Part shown: positions 16,441 through 26,335 of the stretch, piece by piece
Layout: each line of letters begins with the position of its first letter
Position numbering within the stretch: the first letter of the stretch is position 1
From: Gynuella sp050296195
Lineage (GTDB): Bacteria > Pseudomonadota > Gammaproteobacteria > Pseudomonadales > Natronospirillaceae
Assembly (NCBI RefSeq): GCF_050296195.1
Contig: NZ_JBNKRB010000057.1
Direction: 5' to 3' (one strand)
DNA length: 64,000 bases
Translations under genes and position numbers: made by a program
The notes under the pieces: model-generated
Databases searched by the model: none
The model's input: only the letters and a program-made list of their open reading frames with translations
Told to the model about the DNA's origin: nothing

Positions 16441-17525
16441 AAATTATCGTTCAATGCGCTCAATTGTTCAGCCTGATGTTCCTGAATCAACGGCTCTACA
16501 ATCAACTCCATAGAACCGGTCATCACTTCGTCCAGGCGATAAAGAGTCAGGTTGATTCTGTGATCCGTAACCCGTCCCTGTGGAAAATTATAGGTACGTA
16601 TACGCTCTGATCGATCACCACTACCCACCAGACTTTTACGCTCTGCTGCCTGTTCACTGGCCAATGCCTCGTCCCGGCTGCTTTTCAGTTTTGCGGCAAG
16701 CAAAGACATCGCCTTAGCACGGTTTTTATGTTGTGACCGCTCGTCCTGGCACTCAACCACAATACCTGTGGGTAAATGGGTCAGACGTATGGCAGAATCA
16801 GTTTTGTTAACATGCTGACCACCAGCTCCGGATGCCCGAAAGGTATCAATCCTCAGATCATTTTTATCGATCTCCACCTCTTCCTGTTCATCTGCCTCGG
16901 GCATCACCGCAACAGTACAGGCAGAGGTATGAATCCTGCCCTGAGACTCAGTCTCAGGCACACGCTGAACCCGGTGAGCACCACTTTCAAACTTTAGTTC
17001 AGAATACACGGAGGCTCCAACGACTCGGGTGATGATTTCCTTGTATCCACCATGCTCCCCTTCATTGGCGGAAATCACTTCTATTTTCCAACCTTTATTT
17101 TCTGCATAACGGGAATACATGCGAAACAGGTCACCAGCAAAAATGGCGGCTTCATCACCACCGGTTCCAGCACGAATTTCCAGATACGTATTTTTGTTGT
17201 CATTTGGATCTTTCGGTATCAACTCTTTTTGCAGCTGTTGCTCCAGCTGTTCTAACAGTTTTTCAACCTGAACCACTTCCTCACGCCCCATTTCCCGCAT
17301 ATCAGCATCAGAATCCTGGGCAAGTTGCCGGGCTTCCGCAAGATCTGCTTCGGCAGCCATAAACTGACGAAAAGCTTCGATAACAGGTTCCAATTCAGCA
17401 TATTCCTGGGAATAAGGCCGGAATTTATTCTGATCGGCAATCACCGAGGCGTCCGACAACAGTGCCGCCAACTCATCAAAACGATCCTGCAACCCCTCAA
17501 GCTTTATCCGAATAGATTGTTTCAT
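16437..17525 (-). CDS. prfA: Peptide chain release factor 1
   Basis: A 362-residue RF1 that recognises UAA and UAG stop codons. GAGGQHVNKTDSA carries the peptidyl-tRNA hydrolysis GGQ motif, and the stop-codon recognition element PETESQG (PxT type, as in RF1) is visible just before it. Overlaps of 4 bp with both hemA and prmC indicate translational coupling. Confidence 0.97.
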   Translation of the reverse strand: MKQSIRIKLEGLQDRFDELAALLSDASVIADQNKFRPYSQEYAELEPVIEAFRQFMAAEADLAEARQLAQDSDADMREMGREEVVQVEKLLEQLEQQLQKELIPKDPNDNKNTYLEIRAGTGGDEAAIFAGDLFRMYSRYAENKGWKIEVISANEGEHGGYKEIITRVVGASVYSELKFESGAHRVQRVPETESQGRIHTSACTVAVMPEADEQEEVEIDKNDLRIDTFRASGAGGQHVNKTDSAIRLTHLPTGIVVECQDERSQHKNRAKAMSLLAAKLKSSRDEALASEQAAERKSLVGSGDRSERIRTYNFPQGRVTDHRINLTLYRLDEVMTGSMELIVEPLIQEHQAEQLSALNDNL

Positions 17526-18802
17526 TCAGTTTTATCATCCAGTTCAAATATTTCATTTACCCACATGAGAGCGTCATTGCGGCCTTCGGCCAGTGCTTTG
17601 CGCAGAAATGCAGACGGAGCATGTGCAAACTTGTTGGTCAAACCGTTCGCCAGCCCCTGGAGAACTTCTGCTGGATCTTCACCACTGTTCATTCGCTTCA
17701 GGGCTTTTTCCAGCTCCCCTTTTTTCATTTCTTCAATTTTCAACCGCATGGTTTTGATCGTATCGACAGCCGCCAATGATTTCAGCGTCGACAGATATTT
17801 TTGCGTGTTTGCCTGAACAATTTCCCGTGCTTCCGTCGCGGCCTCTTCCCGCGAACGCATGTTTTCATCGATAACTTCACGCAAATCATCCACGGTATAC
17901 AGGTAAACGTCCGCCAATTCACTCACCTGCGGCTCAATATCCCTGGGCACCGCAATATCAACCATAAACATAGGCGCATGCTTGCGTTTCTTTAAAGCGA
18001 CCTCTACCGCCCCTTTACCCAGAATAGGCAACTGACTGGCGGTTGACGAAATAACAATATCGGCACGATGGAGATAATCCGGAATGTCTCCCAACATGAT
18101 TGCTTCCGCCCCAAATTGCTCAGCAAGAGACTGTGCCCTTTGCAGGGTACGGTTGGCGACTATGATTTTGGCAATGTTTTTCTCACATAAATGTCTGGCC
18201 ACCAGATCAATGGTTTCACCAGCACCAATCAATAACGCGCAACATTGGCTAAGGTCAGAAAAGATATGAGTACTCAGAGACACCGCAGCATAAGCAACGG
18301 AAACCGGGTTTTCCCCAATGGCCGTATGGGTACGGACGTGTTTGGCAACAGCAAAGCTATGCTGAAACAAGCGGTTCAACTGCTGCCCCACGGTGTGGCT
18401 CTCTTGTGCCACGGCGTAGGAGCTTTTCAACTGCCCCAAAATCTGTGGCTCTCCAAGCACCATAGAATCGAGCCCACTCGCCACTTTGGCCAAGTGCTCA
18501 ATAGCACTACCATCACGTAGTAGATAAGCAGAGTTGTTCAGTTCGTTGACCGATAAACCGTGGTACTCTGCCAGCCAGCCAATCAACTCCGTCAAACCGG
18601 TTTCATCTGAAACAGCATCGCGCTCCAGATAACAGTAGATCTCACTACGGTTACAGGTAGACACAATCACTGCCTCACGAATATCCGGCAGAGAGCAAAC
18701 CTGTTGATGAGCAGAAACCAGTCGGTCCGGGGAAAAGGCGACTTTTTCCCGTACTTCAACGCTGGCTGTTTTATGATTTATTCCAAAAGCGAAAAGCGCC
18801 AT
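17522..18802 (-). CDS. hemA: Glutamyl-tRNA reductase
   Basis: A 426-residue enzyme that reduces Glu-tRNA to glutamate-1-semialdehyde, the first step of C5 haem synthesis. The nucleophilic cysteine is in VSTCNRSEIY near residue 50. The NADPH domain has LIGAGETIDLVARHL and a C-terminal dimerisation helix follows. It is first in hemA-prfA-prmC-moeB and diverges from the TPR lipoprotein gene across 171 bp. Confidence 0.96.
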   Translation of the reverse strand: MALFAFGINHKTASVEVREKVAFSPDRLVSAHQQVCSLPDIREAVIVSTCNRSEIYCYLERDAVSDETGLTELIGWLAEYHGLSVNELNNSAYLLRDGSAIEHLAKVASGLDSMVLGEPQILGQLKSSYAVAQESHTVGQQLNRLFQHSFAVAKHVRTHTAIGENPVSVAYAAVSLSTHIFSDLSQCCALLIGAGETIDLVARHLCEKNIAKIIVANRTLQRAQSLAEQFGAEAIMLGDIPDYLHRADIVISSTASQLPILGKGAVEVALKKRKHAPMFMVDIAVPRDIEPQVSELADVYLYTVDDLREVIDENMRSREEAATEAREIVQANTQKYLSTLKSLAAVDTIKTMRLKIEEMKKGELEKALKRMNSGEDPAEVLQGLANGLTNKFAHAPSAFLRKALAEGRNDALMWVNEIFELDDKTE

Positions 18803-18973
18803 ATAAAACTTAAGTAAAAAAGCTCTCTAAAGAGTGGTATAAAAGGCGCGCAATTGTACACAATTAGAATCGATTTAGGGATTCAGTTATGCTCATCTGG
18901 ATTAAAAATAGCTAACTTACAGAAAAACTAACCACCAACAACCTCATTCATTAAATCAATTGCCAGGATCGAC

Positions 18974-20713
18974 ATGCTCGTAAAACAAACTCTTATGTTG
19001 GCCAGTTACACCTTGTTATCAGTATTAGTTGCGTCCTGCGCAAGCCAAGAAGTTGCCGCGGATACCCCCCCGCCCGTAGCGGATCAGACGGTATCGGCAA
19101 CACAACCTGAACAATCATTATCTGCCAAACAATCCCTGGATGGTCAAACCATCTATTCCGTACTAACTGCTGAAATGGCCATAGATCGTGGTGAATACCC
19201 ATTGGCTGGATCACTGTATTACCACCTGGCAGAGGAAACCCGAGATGCCGGGGCAGCTAAAAAAGCAGCCAATATCGCCCAAATGCTGGGAGACATGAAA
19301 GCAGCCAAAGCGGCTTCCAAAATCTGGCTGGAATCAGAACCGGATAATGTTCAGGCAAACCAATCAGCAGCACTGGCCAGCATTCGGCTGGGGGAGCTGG
19401 ATGATGCCAAAAACTATCTGGAAAGAACTCTGGCGCTGAACCCAAAATCTTCTGCCGGTATTTTTCTGAGCGACACATCCGCATTTAACGATGAAGATCT
19501 ACGCTCGTTGCAACAACTAATTACCGGGCTGACCGAACAATATAACGATAACGCCAGCCTGTGGTTTTCTGATGCTGAACTGAAATACCATCTCAGCAAC
19601 ACCACCGGTGCTCTGGAATCCATCAATCACAGCCTGAAACTACAAAGAACTATTGATGCTTATCTGCTGAAGGCTCAAATTCTATTCCGGGATCAGCAAG
19701 ACGAAAAAGCCATTGCCACACTCGATCAGGCATTAAAAGCTTTTCCGCTGGAAAGAAGAATCGTGGTTTACAAGACCCAACAGTTATCACGCCTTGAAAG
19801 ACCCGCCGATGCCATCCCGACGCTGCAAGACTACCTGGAACAGAACACCGATGACGCGCCCATTATGGCACTGCTTGCCCGTATAGCCATTGATGCCGAC
19901 GAACCTGAACTGGCGCGCTCGCTGTACCTGGCTCTCGAGCAGAACAACACATTCACTAACGAAGCCCACTACTATCTTGCTCGTCTTGACGAAAACAATG
20001 GTGACATTCAATCAACCATGCAGCATCTGAAACGAATAACCCCCTCGGAATACTATATTCCAGCCGTTTCACAACGGGTGCAGATTCTCATGACTGAACA
20101 GAAAGTAGATGATGCACAGTCCTTGTTGGATCATCAGCTGCAGACTTATCCAGATCAACCCGCACTGTACAATATATATGCTGGATTTTTGAGCCAGAAC
20201 GGAGCCAACTCTGAGGCTTTTGATAAACTAACAGAAGGATTGAAGCAGTTTCCCGAGAATATTGAATTACTCTACAGCCGGGCCTTGTTTGCCGAACCTC
20301 TGGGAAAACTGGATATCGTGGAACAGGACCTGCTCAAAGTTATCGAACTGGAGCCGGATAACGCAGCAGCCCTAAATGCACTTGGATATACCTGGGCGGA
20401 TCATAATGTGAAGCTTGATCAGGCCTTCACAATGATTGAAAAGGCCCACAAGTTAAATCCTGATGATGCCGCCACCATGGACAGCCTTGGCTGGGTTTAC
20501 TATAGAATGGGCAATACTGAGCAGGCGATTAAATATCTCTCACAAGCCTTTAGCAAAAGCCCTAATCACGAAATTGCGGCCCATCTGGGTGAAGTACTTT
20601 ATAAGTCAGGTCAGATTGAAGAAGCAGAAAACGTCTGGCAAAAGGGGTACAAAGACAATCCTGACAGCACCATTCTGGATAACACTATTCGTCGCATGAA
20701 AGGGGACTCATGA
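18974..20713 (+). CDS. Tetratricopeptide-repeat lipoprotein
   Basis: A 579-residue protein with a lipoprotein signal peptide (lipobox LVASC at about residue 22) and many TPR units across the rest. The C-terminal repeats are clearest (LGYTWADHN..., LGWVYYRMGNTEQAIKYL). The mature protein is probably anchored to a membrane facing the periplasm. The next gene, lolB, overlaps it by 4 bp. This TPR-lolB-ispE-prs order is conserved in pseudomonads, which suggests a role in outer-membrane biogenesis, but none is established here. Confidence 0.9.
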   Translation: MLVKQTLMLASYTLLSVLVASCASQEVAADTPPPVADQTVSATQPEQSLSAKQSLDGQTIYSVLTAEMAIDRGEYPLAGSLYYHLAEETRDAGAAKKAANIAQMLGDMKAAKAASKIWLESEPDNVQANQSAALASIRLGELDDAKNYLERTLALNPKSSAGIFLSDTSAFNDEDLRSLQQLITGLTEQYNDNASLWFSDAELKYHLSNTTGALESINHSLKLQRTIDAYLLKAQILFRDQQDEKAIATLDQALKAFPLERRIVVYKTQQLSRLERPADAIPTLQDYLEQNTDDAPIMALLARIAIDADEPELARSLYLALEQNNTFTNEAHYYLARLDENNGDIQSTMQHLKRITPSEYYIPAVSQRVQILMTEQKVDDAQSLLDHQLQTYPDQPALYNIYAGFLSQNGANSEAFDKLTEGLKQFPENIELLYSRALFAEPLGKLDIVEQDLLKVIELEPDNAAALNALGYTWADHNVKLDQAFTMIEKAHKLNPDDAATMDSLGWVYYRMGNTEQAIKYLSQAFSKSPNHEIAAHLGEVLYKSGQIEEAENVWQKGYKDNPDSTILDNTIRRMKGDS

Positions 20714-21315
20714 CTCACATTTATGTGACATGTCTGCTGTCTATATTCCTGTTGCTATCAGGGTGCGCACATCAGCAAATTCTGACTGGCGGCGATAAAT
20801 TTGAATGGAAACAACATTCAGAACAGGTTAAGAGCCTAAAAAGCTGGGATATAGATGGCAAAATGGGTGTCAGACAGGACACTAAAGGTGCCAGTTTCAA
20901 CGTAGCCTGGAAACAGTATCCTACAGAGTTCCAGCTGACCCTTTCCGGCCCACTGGGACAGGGAGCCATCAACGTATCCGGAGATCGATATGGGGTCACT
21001 ATGATTGATAGTGATGGCACCGTGCACAAAGCCCGCTCCCTGGAACAACTTATGGCAGAGAATACACGCTTGCGCCTGCCCCTGGCACAACTACCTTACT
21101 GGGTAAAGGGTATTGCTGATCCCCATTATCCGGCTACGATCAGTCTGAATGAAAACAATCTCGCAGGACAACTGGATCAATTAGGCTGGACGGTCAACTA
21201 CCTTTCCTACTTTCAACTATCTCCCCCATTACCCCAAAAACTAAAGTTTCAGCAGGGTGAAAACAGCGGCAAACTAATCATAAAGCGCTGGAAGTTCAGC
21301 GAAACCGGACGTTGA
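20710..21315 (+). CDS. lolB: Outer-membrane lipoprotein receptor LolB
   Basis: A 201-residue lipoprotein with lipobox LLSGC at residues 15-19. LolB accepts lipoproteins from LolA and inserts them in the outer membrane. The core has SWDIDGKMGVR and a hydrophobic LSGPLGQGAI strand typical of the family. It sits between the TPR lipoprotein gene (4-bp overlap) and ispE (4-bp gap), which is the usual place for lolB. Confidence 0.92.
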   Translation: MTHIYVTCLLSIFLLLSGCAHQQILTGGDKFEWKQHSEQVKSLKSWDIDGKMGVRQDTKGASFNVAWKQYPTEFQLTLSGPLGQGAINVSGDRYGVTMIDSDGTVHKARSLEQLMAENTRLRLPLAQLPYWVKGIADPHYPATISLNENNLAGQLDQLGWTVNYLSYFQLSPPLPQKLKFQQGENSGKLIIKRWKFSETGR

Positions 21316-21319
21316 GTGA

Positions 21320-22162
21320 ATGAGTAAATCACTAAAGCTGCTAAGCCCAGCCAAGCTGAACTTAATGCTGCATATCAACCACCGCCTTGATAATGGATAT
21401 CATCACCTTCAGACCTTGTTTCAGCTGCTGAATTATGGCGATGAAATGTTCTTTCACAGCACAGAGTCAGAACACATTACCCTAACACCAGCGTTTCCCG
21501 GACTTCCACTGGAACAAAACCTGATTTATAAAGCTGCCAGACTATTACAACAGCACACCAGCTGTCGTTTTGGCTGTGACATTCAAATCAACAAGAAATT
21601 ACCTCAAGGTGGCGGTATTGGTGGTGGCAGTTCCAACGCAGCCACTACACTGGTTGCCCTTAACCACTTATGGCAGACGCAACTGACAGCTGATGAGCTG
21701 GCAAAACTTGGACTTCAACTCGGTGCCGATGTACCGGTATTTGTACAAGGATGCAGTGCCTGGGCCGAAGGCGTAGGTGAAAAACTAACCCCCGTTGAGT
21801 TGCCACAGAAATGGTTTCTGGTAGCCAAACCAAACTCTCATGTGGCAACAGCGCAAATATTCCGTCACCCGGATTTGACACGAAACACCCCTCTCATCAC
21901 AATACACACCGCGCTGACCCAGGGTGGCCATAATGACTTTGAACATCTAGTTCGAAGCCTTTACCCCGAAATAGAGAAATTGTTTAAACGGTTGGCGCAA
22001 TACGGAACACCGAAACTGACAGGCACTGGAGCTTGTGTCTATACGGAGTGTTCAAGCGAGGCTCAGGCCCAACAAATACTGGCGGACATTTCACCAGAGT
22101 TTGAAGGTTTTGTTGCCGAAGCGATGAACAAATCTCCGTTGAGCGAGTTGTTGACCCGCTGA
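21320..22162 (+). CDS. ispE: 4-diphosphocytidyl-2-C-methyl-D-erythritol kinase
   Basis: A 280-residue GHMP kinase of the MEP isoprenoid pathway. The N-terminal SPAKLNLMLHI and the ATP loop PQGGGIGGGSSNAATTL are diagnostic. LTGTGACVY is the third GHMP motif. It lies 4 bp after lolB, with about 115 bp before prs. The tRNA-Gln gene often found in this gap in pseudomonads is absent here; a tRNA-Gln occurs at 26448. Confidence 0.95.
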   Translation: MSKSLKLLSPAKLNLMLHINHRLDNGYHHLQTLFQLLNYGDEMFFHSTESEHITLTPAFPGLPLEQNLIYKAARLLQQHTSCRFGCDIQINKKLPQGGGIGGGSSNAATTLVALNHLWQTQLTADELAKLGLQLGADVPVFVQGCSAWAEGVGEKLTPVELPQKWFLVAKPNSHVATAQIFRHPDLTRNTPLITIHTALTQGGHNDFEHLVRSLYPEIEKLFKRLAQYGTPKLTGTGACVYTECSSEAQAQQILADISPEFEGFVAEAMNKSPLSELLTR

Positions 22163-22278
22163 CACAACCACAACCAAGAAATCTACCGAAATCCATAACT
22201 GAATAATGACGCTGTATTCAGATGGCTTTCGCTAGCTTTTTTAGTTCCATGCCTTAATGACAGAAACAGGTGAACCGC

Positions 22279-23217
22279 GTGTCGAAAATGATGATATTTA
22301 CCGGGAATGCCAATCCCGAACTTGCCCGCAAAGTGACAGAACGTCTGGATCTCCCTCTGGGGGATGCCACTGTCAGCAAATTCAGCGATGGAGAAATCGC
22401 TATAGAGCTTAATGAAAATGTTCGTGGCGCGGACTGTTTCATCCTTCAATCCACCTGTCAGCCCAGTAACGACAATCTCATGGAGTTGTTGCTGCTTGCA
22501 GATGCCTTAAGGCGGGCTTCTGCCAGTCGCATCACTGCTGTAGTTCCTTATTTTGGTTATGCCAGGCAGGACCGTCGTCCACGTTCTGCACGTGTGCCCA
22601 TTTCTGCCAAAGTCTGTGCCGACATGATGACCGTCATCGGTATCGACCGGATTCTGACAGTTGACCTGCACGCGGACCAGGTTCAAGGCTTCTTTTCTAT
22701 TCCGGTCGATAACATTTATGGGTCTCCCATCCTTCTTGATGACATCGAGAAACAGAACTACGACAAGAAAATCATCGTATCCCCTGATGTGGGTGGTGTA
22801 GTAAGGGCCCGGGCAATTGCCAAACAGCTGGATTCCGAACTGGCTATCATTGACAAACGCCGTCCCAAAGCCAATCAACTGGAAATTATGAACATCATTG
22901 GTGATGTCCAGGGACGAACCTGCATACTGGTCGATGACATGGTGGATACTGCGGGAACTTTGTGCCAGGCAGCCGAGGCATTGATGAAATTTGGTGCAGA
23001 TAAAGTAGTCGCCTATGCAACCCACCCGGTTCTCTCTGGACCAGCGATAGAACGCATCAATAACTCCAGCATTGAATTGGTGGTGACTGACACAATCAAA
23101 CTCTCGGAAGCTGCAAAAAACTGTGATAAGATCCGCCAGCTTTCGCTTTCGGGGGTACTTGCCGAAGCAATCCGACGCGTCAGCAATGAAGAATCAATCA
23201 GTGCAATGTTTCGTTAA
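22279..23217 (+). CDS. prs: Ribose-phosphate pyrophosphokinase
   Basis: A 312-residue PRPP synthase, the source of PRPP for nucleotides, histidine and tryptophan. It shows YFGYARQDRR, the PRPP loop VDDMVDTAGTL and KRRPKANQ. GTG at 22279 is chosen as start: it has an ACAGG site 8 bases upstream and gives the family N-terminus SKMMIFTGNANPELA. An earlier GTG at 22270 is less likely. Confidence 0.96.
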   Translation: MSKMMIFTGNANPELARKVTERLDLPLGDATVSKFSDGEIAIELNENVRGADCFILQSTCQPSNDNLMELLLLADALRRASASRITAVVPYFGYARQDRRPRSARVPISAKVCADMMTVIGIDRILTVDLHADQVQGFFSIPVDNIYGSPILLDDIEKQNYDKKIIVSPDVGGVVRARAIAKQLDSELAIIDKRRPKANQLEIMNIIGDVQGRTCILVDDMVDTAGTLCQAAEALMKFGADKVVAYATHPVLSGPAIERINNSSIELVVTDTIKLSEAAKNCDKIRQLSLSGVLAEAIRRVSNEESISAMFR

Positions 23218-23259
23218 TTAGCTTCATTTTCGACGCAATTAGCAACAACATGCTGACAA

Positions 23260-23319
23260 GGAGAAATATACATTTCTCCCTTTACAACCCGAAGTCACTG
23301 GTCGCGGTGAACTCGGGTT
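23260..23319 (+). promoter_or_regulatory. Tandem hairpins between prs and rplY
   Basis: The first hairpin is GGAGAAAT/ATTTCTCC with a 4-base loop (23260-23279). The second is AACCCGA/TCGGGTT (23286-23319) followed by a T-rich run. The second looks like a terminator for prs or an attenuator for rplY, whose ATG is 28 bp further on. Confidence 0.55.
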
Positions 23320-23346
23320 TTTGTATTTTTATTTGGAGTTAAATCA

Positions 23347-23964
23347 ATGTCAGAAATAATTTTAAACGCTGTCTCTCGTACAGAGCTGGGCAAAGGTGCG
23401 AGCCGCCGCCTGCGTAAACAAGGCAACGTGCCTGCCATCGTTTATGGCGGCAAAAAAGAACTGGCACCTGCTGCCATTACCCTGAAGAGCAACGAATTGA
23501 AAAAAGCCGCTGACAGCGAGTCTTTCTTTTCTTCTGTATTAAGCCTGTCTATTGATGGCAAAACAGAATCGGTTGTTCTTATGGACGTACAACGTCATCC
23601 CGCAACCGATGCATTTATCCACGTCGATTTCGAACGCGTTGATGCATCCACAGTCATTCATAAAGTTGTACCTTTGCACTTCCTGAATGAAACCACTTGC
23701 GTAGGTGTCAAAGTGGGCGGTGGTAAGATTCAGCACAATATGACTGAAGTCGAAGTTACCTGTAGGGCTACCGACCTGCCAGAATTCATCGAAGTGGATA
23801 TGGCCAAAGTAGAAGCTGGTCACGTACTGCACTTGTCTGAACTGGTTCTGCCTAAAGGAGTTGAACTGGTTGCTCTGCAGCATGAAAGCGATCAACCAGT
23901 ATGTAGCGTTGTGAAGAAAGCAGGCGGCGATGATTCAGAAGCTGCCGAAGAAAGCGCCGAATAA
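23347..23964 (+). CDS. rplY: 50S ribosomal protein L25, general stress (Ctc) form
   Basis: A 205-residue long-form L25 that binds 5S rRNA. The N-terminal L25 domain (about 1-95) contains GKGASRRLRKQGNVPAIVYGG, followed by the TL5/Ctc C-terminal domain and an acidic tail. E. coli L25 is only about 94 residues, so this is the Ctc-type. It is followed by a strong terminator. Confidence 0.95.
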   Translation: MSEIILNAVSRTELGKGASRRLRKQGNVPAIVYGGKKELAPAAITLKSNELKKAADSESFFSSVLSLSIDGKTESVVLMDVQRHPATDAFIHVDFERVDASTVIHKVVPLHFLNETTCVGVKVGGGKIQHNMTEVEVTCRATDLPEFIEVDMAKVEAGHVLHLSELVLPKGVELVALQHESDQPVCSVVKKAGGDDSEAAEESAE

Positions 23965-23987
23965 TTCTTCCTACGTTATTTTAACTA

Positions 23988-24010
23988 AGGCCCTTCGAAG
24001 GGCCTTTTTT
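23988..24010 (+). terminator. Rho-independent terminator after rplY
   Basis: AAGGCCCTTCGAAGGGCCTT is a perfect palindrome followed by a T-run, starting 23 bp after the rplY stop and ending just before pth. Confidence 0.9.
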
Positions 24011-24041
24011 ATCTCCGCTCTTAATCTCAATGGACGAAACT

Positions 24042-24632
24042 ATGGCCAATAGCATTCGCCTGATTGTAGGCCTCGGCAACCCGGGCCCGGAATATCACCA
24101 TACCCGACACAATGCCGGATTCGACTTCGTAGACTTTCTGGCAGAACAATATAATGGCCGTTGGCAAAGCGATAAGAAGTTTTTTGCCGATATATGCCGG
24201 ATAACTGCTGATGGCCAGGAGATACTGCTCCTTAAACCCCAAACATTTATGAACAGAAGCGGAAAATCTGTTGCCGCTGTCACCAACTTCTTCAAACTGG
24301 CATTGGAAAATATTCTGGTAGCCTATGATGAACTCGACCTGCCACCTGGCGTAGCCAGATTAAAAGTAGGCGGAGGTCATGGTGGTCATAACGGTATGCG
24401 CGATATCATCGCTTGCCTGGGGAATCAGCGTGATTTCAAACGACTCCGGATCGGCATTGGTCACCCAGGTCACTCCAGTCAGGTTGTCGGTTATGTATTG
24501 GGCAAAGCCCCACAGACAGAATCCGGACTGATTGAGCTGGCGATGGTGGAAGCCGCTCGTAATTTGAACCTGATCATCAGCCAATGGCATAAAGCGATGA
24601 CAGAATTAAACAGTTTTAAAGCAAGCAAATAG
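24042..24632 (+). CDS. pth: Peptidyl-tRNA hydrolase
   Basis: A 196-residue enzyme that recycles peptidyl-tRNA dropped from ribosomes. The motif LIVGLGNPGPEYHHTRHNAGF contains the catalytic His in TRHNAG, and KVGGGHGGHNGMRD follows. ATG 24042 is preferred over 24030 because it gives the family start and has a GGA site 7 bases upstream. It is followed by ychF, the usual partner. Confidence 0.95.
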   Translation: MANSIRLIVGLGNPGPEYHHTRHNAGFDFVDFLAEQYNGRWQSDKKFFADICRITADGQEILLLKPQTFMNRSGKSVAAVTNFFKLALENILVAYDELDLPPGVARLKVGGGHGGHNGMRDIIACLGNQRDFKRLRIGIGHPGHSSQVVGYVLGKAPQTESGLIELAMVEAARNLNLIISQWHKAMTELNSFKASK

Positions 24633-24661
24633 CATATAAAGCATCATTTCAGGAGAATTTC

Positions 24662-25756
24662 ATGGGCATTCGCTGTGGCATTGTTGGCCTGCCAAACGTT
24701 GGTAAATCGACTTTATTCAATGCTTTGACAGAAGCAGGCATTGATGCCGAAAACTTTCCATTTTGTACCATTGAGCCCAATACTGGCGTCGTTCCTGTTC
24801 CGGATCCTCGACAAGACAGATTGAGCGAGATCGTTAAACCGGAAAGAACGGTTCCAACGACCATGGAGTTTGTGGATATCGCCGGTTTGGTTGCAGGGGC
24901 ATCCAAAGGTGAAGGGCTTGGAAATCAATTCCTTGCCAACATCCGCGAAACTGACGCCATTGCACATGTCGTACGCTGCTTCGAAGATGAAAACATTATT
25001 CACGTCGCCAACAAAATTGATCCACTGGCAGATATTGAGGTGATTAATACCGAACTGGCACTGGCAGACCTGGAAAGCGTTGAAAAACAATACGTAAAAC
25101 TACAGAAGAAAGCCAAAGGTCAGGACAAGGAAGCCCAGAAACTCTTAACCCTTCTGGATAAGGTAAAACCGCACCTGGATCAAGCCAAGCCCATCCGCTC
25201 ACTAGAGCTGAGCGAAGAGGAACTGCTGATATTGGATAGGGAATTTCATTTTCTGACCAGCAAACCAACCATGTACATTGCCAACGTTGCTGAGGATGGG
25301 TTCGAAAACAACCCTCACCTGGATAAAGTAATGGCTTTGGCCAAAGAAGAAGGTGCAGAAGTTGTTGTGATCTGCAACAAGCTGGAGTCAGAAATCGCCG
25401 AACTGGAAGACGAGGAAAAAGGTGAATTTCTACAGGATCTTGGTTGGGAAGAACCCGGCTTGCACCGTGTTATTCGCGCAGGTTATAAACTTCTGGGTCT
25501 GCAAACCTATTTCACTGCCGGTGTTAAAGAAGTTCGTGCATGGACAGTAAAAGTCGGCGCAACTGCACCGAAAGCTGCTGCTGTCATTCATACCGACTTT
25601 GAAAAAGGCTTCATTCGTGCTGAAACAGTCTCCTACGAGGATTTCGTCAAATACAGTGGCGAGGCAGGTGCCAAAGAAGCGGGGAAATGGCGCCTGGAAG
25701 GCAAGGATTATGTCGTGCAGGATGGCGATGTCATGCATTTCCGGTTCAATGTCTAA
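24662..25756 (+). CDS. ychF: Redox-regulated ATPase/GTPase YchF
   Basis: A 364-residue Obg-family protein. G1 is GLPNVGKSTLFNAL, G3 is DIAGLVAGAS, and the C-terminal TGS domain starts near LQTYFTAGVKEVRAWTV. YchF prefers ATP, binds ribosomes and affects oxidative-stress resistance in E. coli. It forms a pair with pth, 29 bp upstream. Confidence 0.96.
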   Translation: MGIRCGIVGLPNVGKSTLFNALTEAGIDAENFPFCTIEPNTGVVPVPDPRQDRLSEIVKPERTVPTTMEFVDIAGLVAGASKGEGLGNQFLANIRETDAIAHVVRCFEDENIIHVANKIDPLADIEVINTELALADLESVEKQYVKLQKKAKGQDKEAQKLLTLLDKVKPHLDQAKPIRSLELSEEELLILDREFHFLTSKPTMYIANVAEDGFENNPHLDKVMALAKEEGAEVVVICNKLESEIAELEDEEKGEFLQDLGWEEPGLHRVIRAGYKLLGLQTYFTAGVKEVRAWTVKVGATAPKAAAVIHTDFEKGFIRAETVSYEDFVKYSGEAGAKEAGKWRLEGKDYVVQDGDVMHFRFNV

Positions 25757-25759
25757 GAC

Positions 25760-26026
25760 ATGATCGCTTATATCTATTATCCGCTGCGGGAACGCCTGAC
25801 AGCGGATCTACTCAGAGACCTTATGATAGAGGACTGGCCAGAAGCCCGTATTTCTATTCTGATAGATAAACTGGTTGACGACCATCCCCTACCACACTTT
25901 CACTGCAAACTCCCCGAACATGACGCAGATACATTTATCAACTGGCTAGAGCCCCGCAAAGGGACCCTCAGCATCAGAATAGACGTTACTGGAACAAAAC
26001 CGAGGTGGTTGGGGCGAAAACTCTAA
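25760..26026 (+). CDS. Hypothetical protein downstream of ychF
   Basis: An 88-residue ORF that starts 3 bp after the ychF stop and reads in good codon usage. It is mixed-charge, with no signal peptide or membrane segment and a basic end (TKPRWLGRKL). I do not recognise a family. The tight spacing suggests it is the last cistron of pth-ychF. Confidence 0.6.
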   Translation: MIAYIYYPLRERLTADLLRDLMIEDWPEARISILIDKLVDDHPLPHFHCKLPEHDADTFINWLEPRKGTLSIRIDVTGTKPRWLGRKL

Positions 26027-26288
26027 AAACAGCTTTATCGTTCGTTTTAACAGGTATCACAGAGATGATCAGTTTATCTACCCAGAGAATTGATCATTAA
26101 TCGATATCACCTGCCAGCCTCCCATCGCTTAACCATCTGAAACTCGCTCCTTCTGGTACTCTGCTTACTTGGCTCCAATTTCGACTTTATGGCCTGCCCC
26201 AGAATTCAAAATCCGCACAAATATCCCGATACCTGCTGATGATTTCCGTAACTCATTGATCTTTAAATAAAAAATTTCTTTTTTTCTG
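26027..26288. other. Non-coding stretch before the tRNA genes
   Basis: No open reading frame of note and no strong structure is seen here. It precedes the tRNA promoter at 26289. Confidence 0.6.
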
Positions 26289-26318
26289 TTGACACAGAAA
26301 ATTTAATACGCATAATAC
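26289..26318 (+). promoter_or_regulatory. Sigma-70-type promoter for the tRNA operon
   Basis: A perfect TTGACA (26289-26294), an 18-base spacer and TAATAC (26313-26318) lie just upstream of tRNA-Met. A GC-containing discriminator follows, as is common for stringently controlled stable RNA. Confidence 0.75.
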
Positions 26319-26335
26319 GCATCCGCTGACACGAT

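Noticed and set aside
22163..22278. tRNA-Gln between ispE and prs, as in pseudomonads
   Set aside because: The gap contains no cloverleaf; only a short inverted repeat (22199-22221) is seen.
22507..23025. 172-codon minus-strand ORF
   Set aside because: Antisense shadow of prs, whose PRPP motifs are intact.
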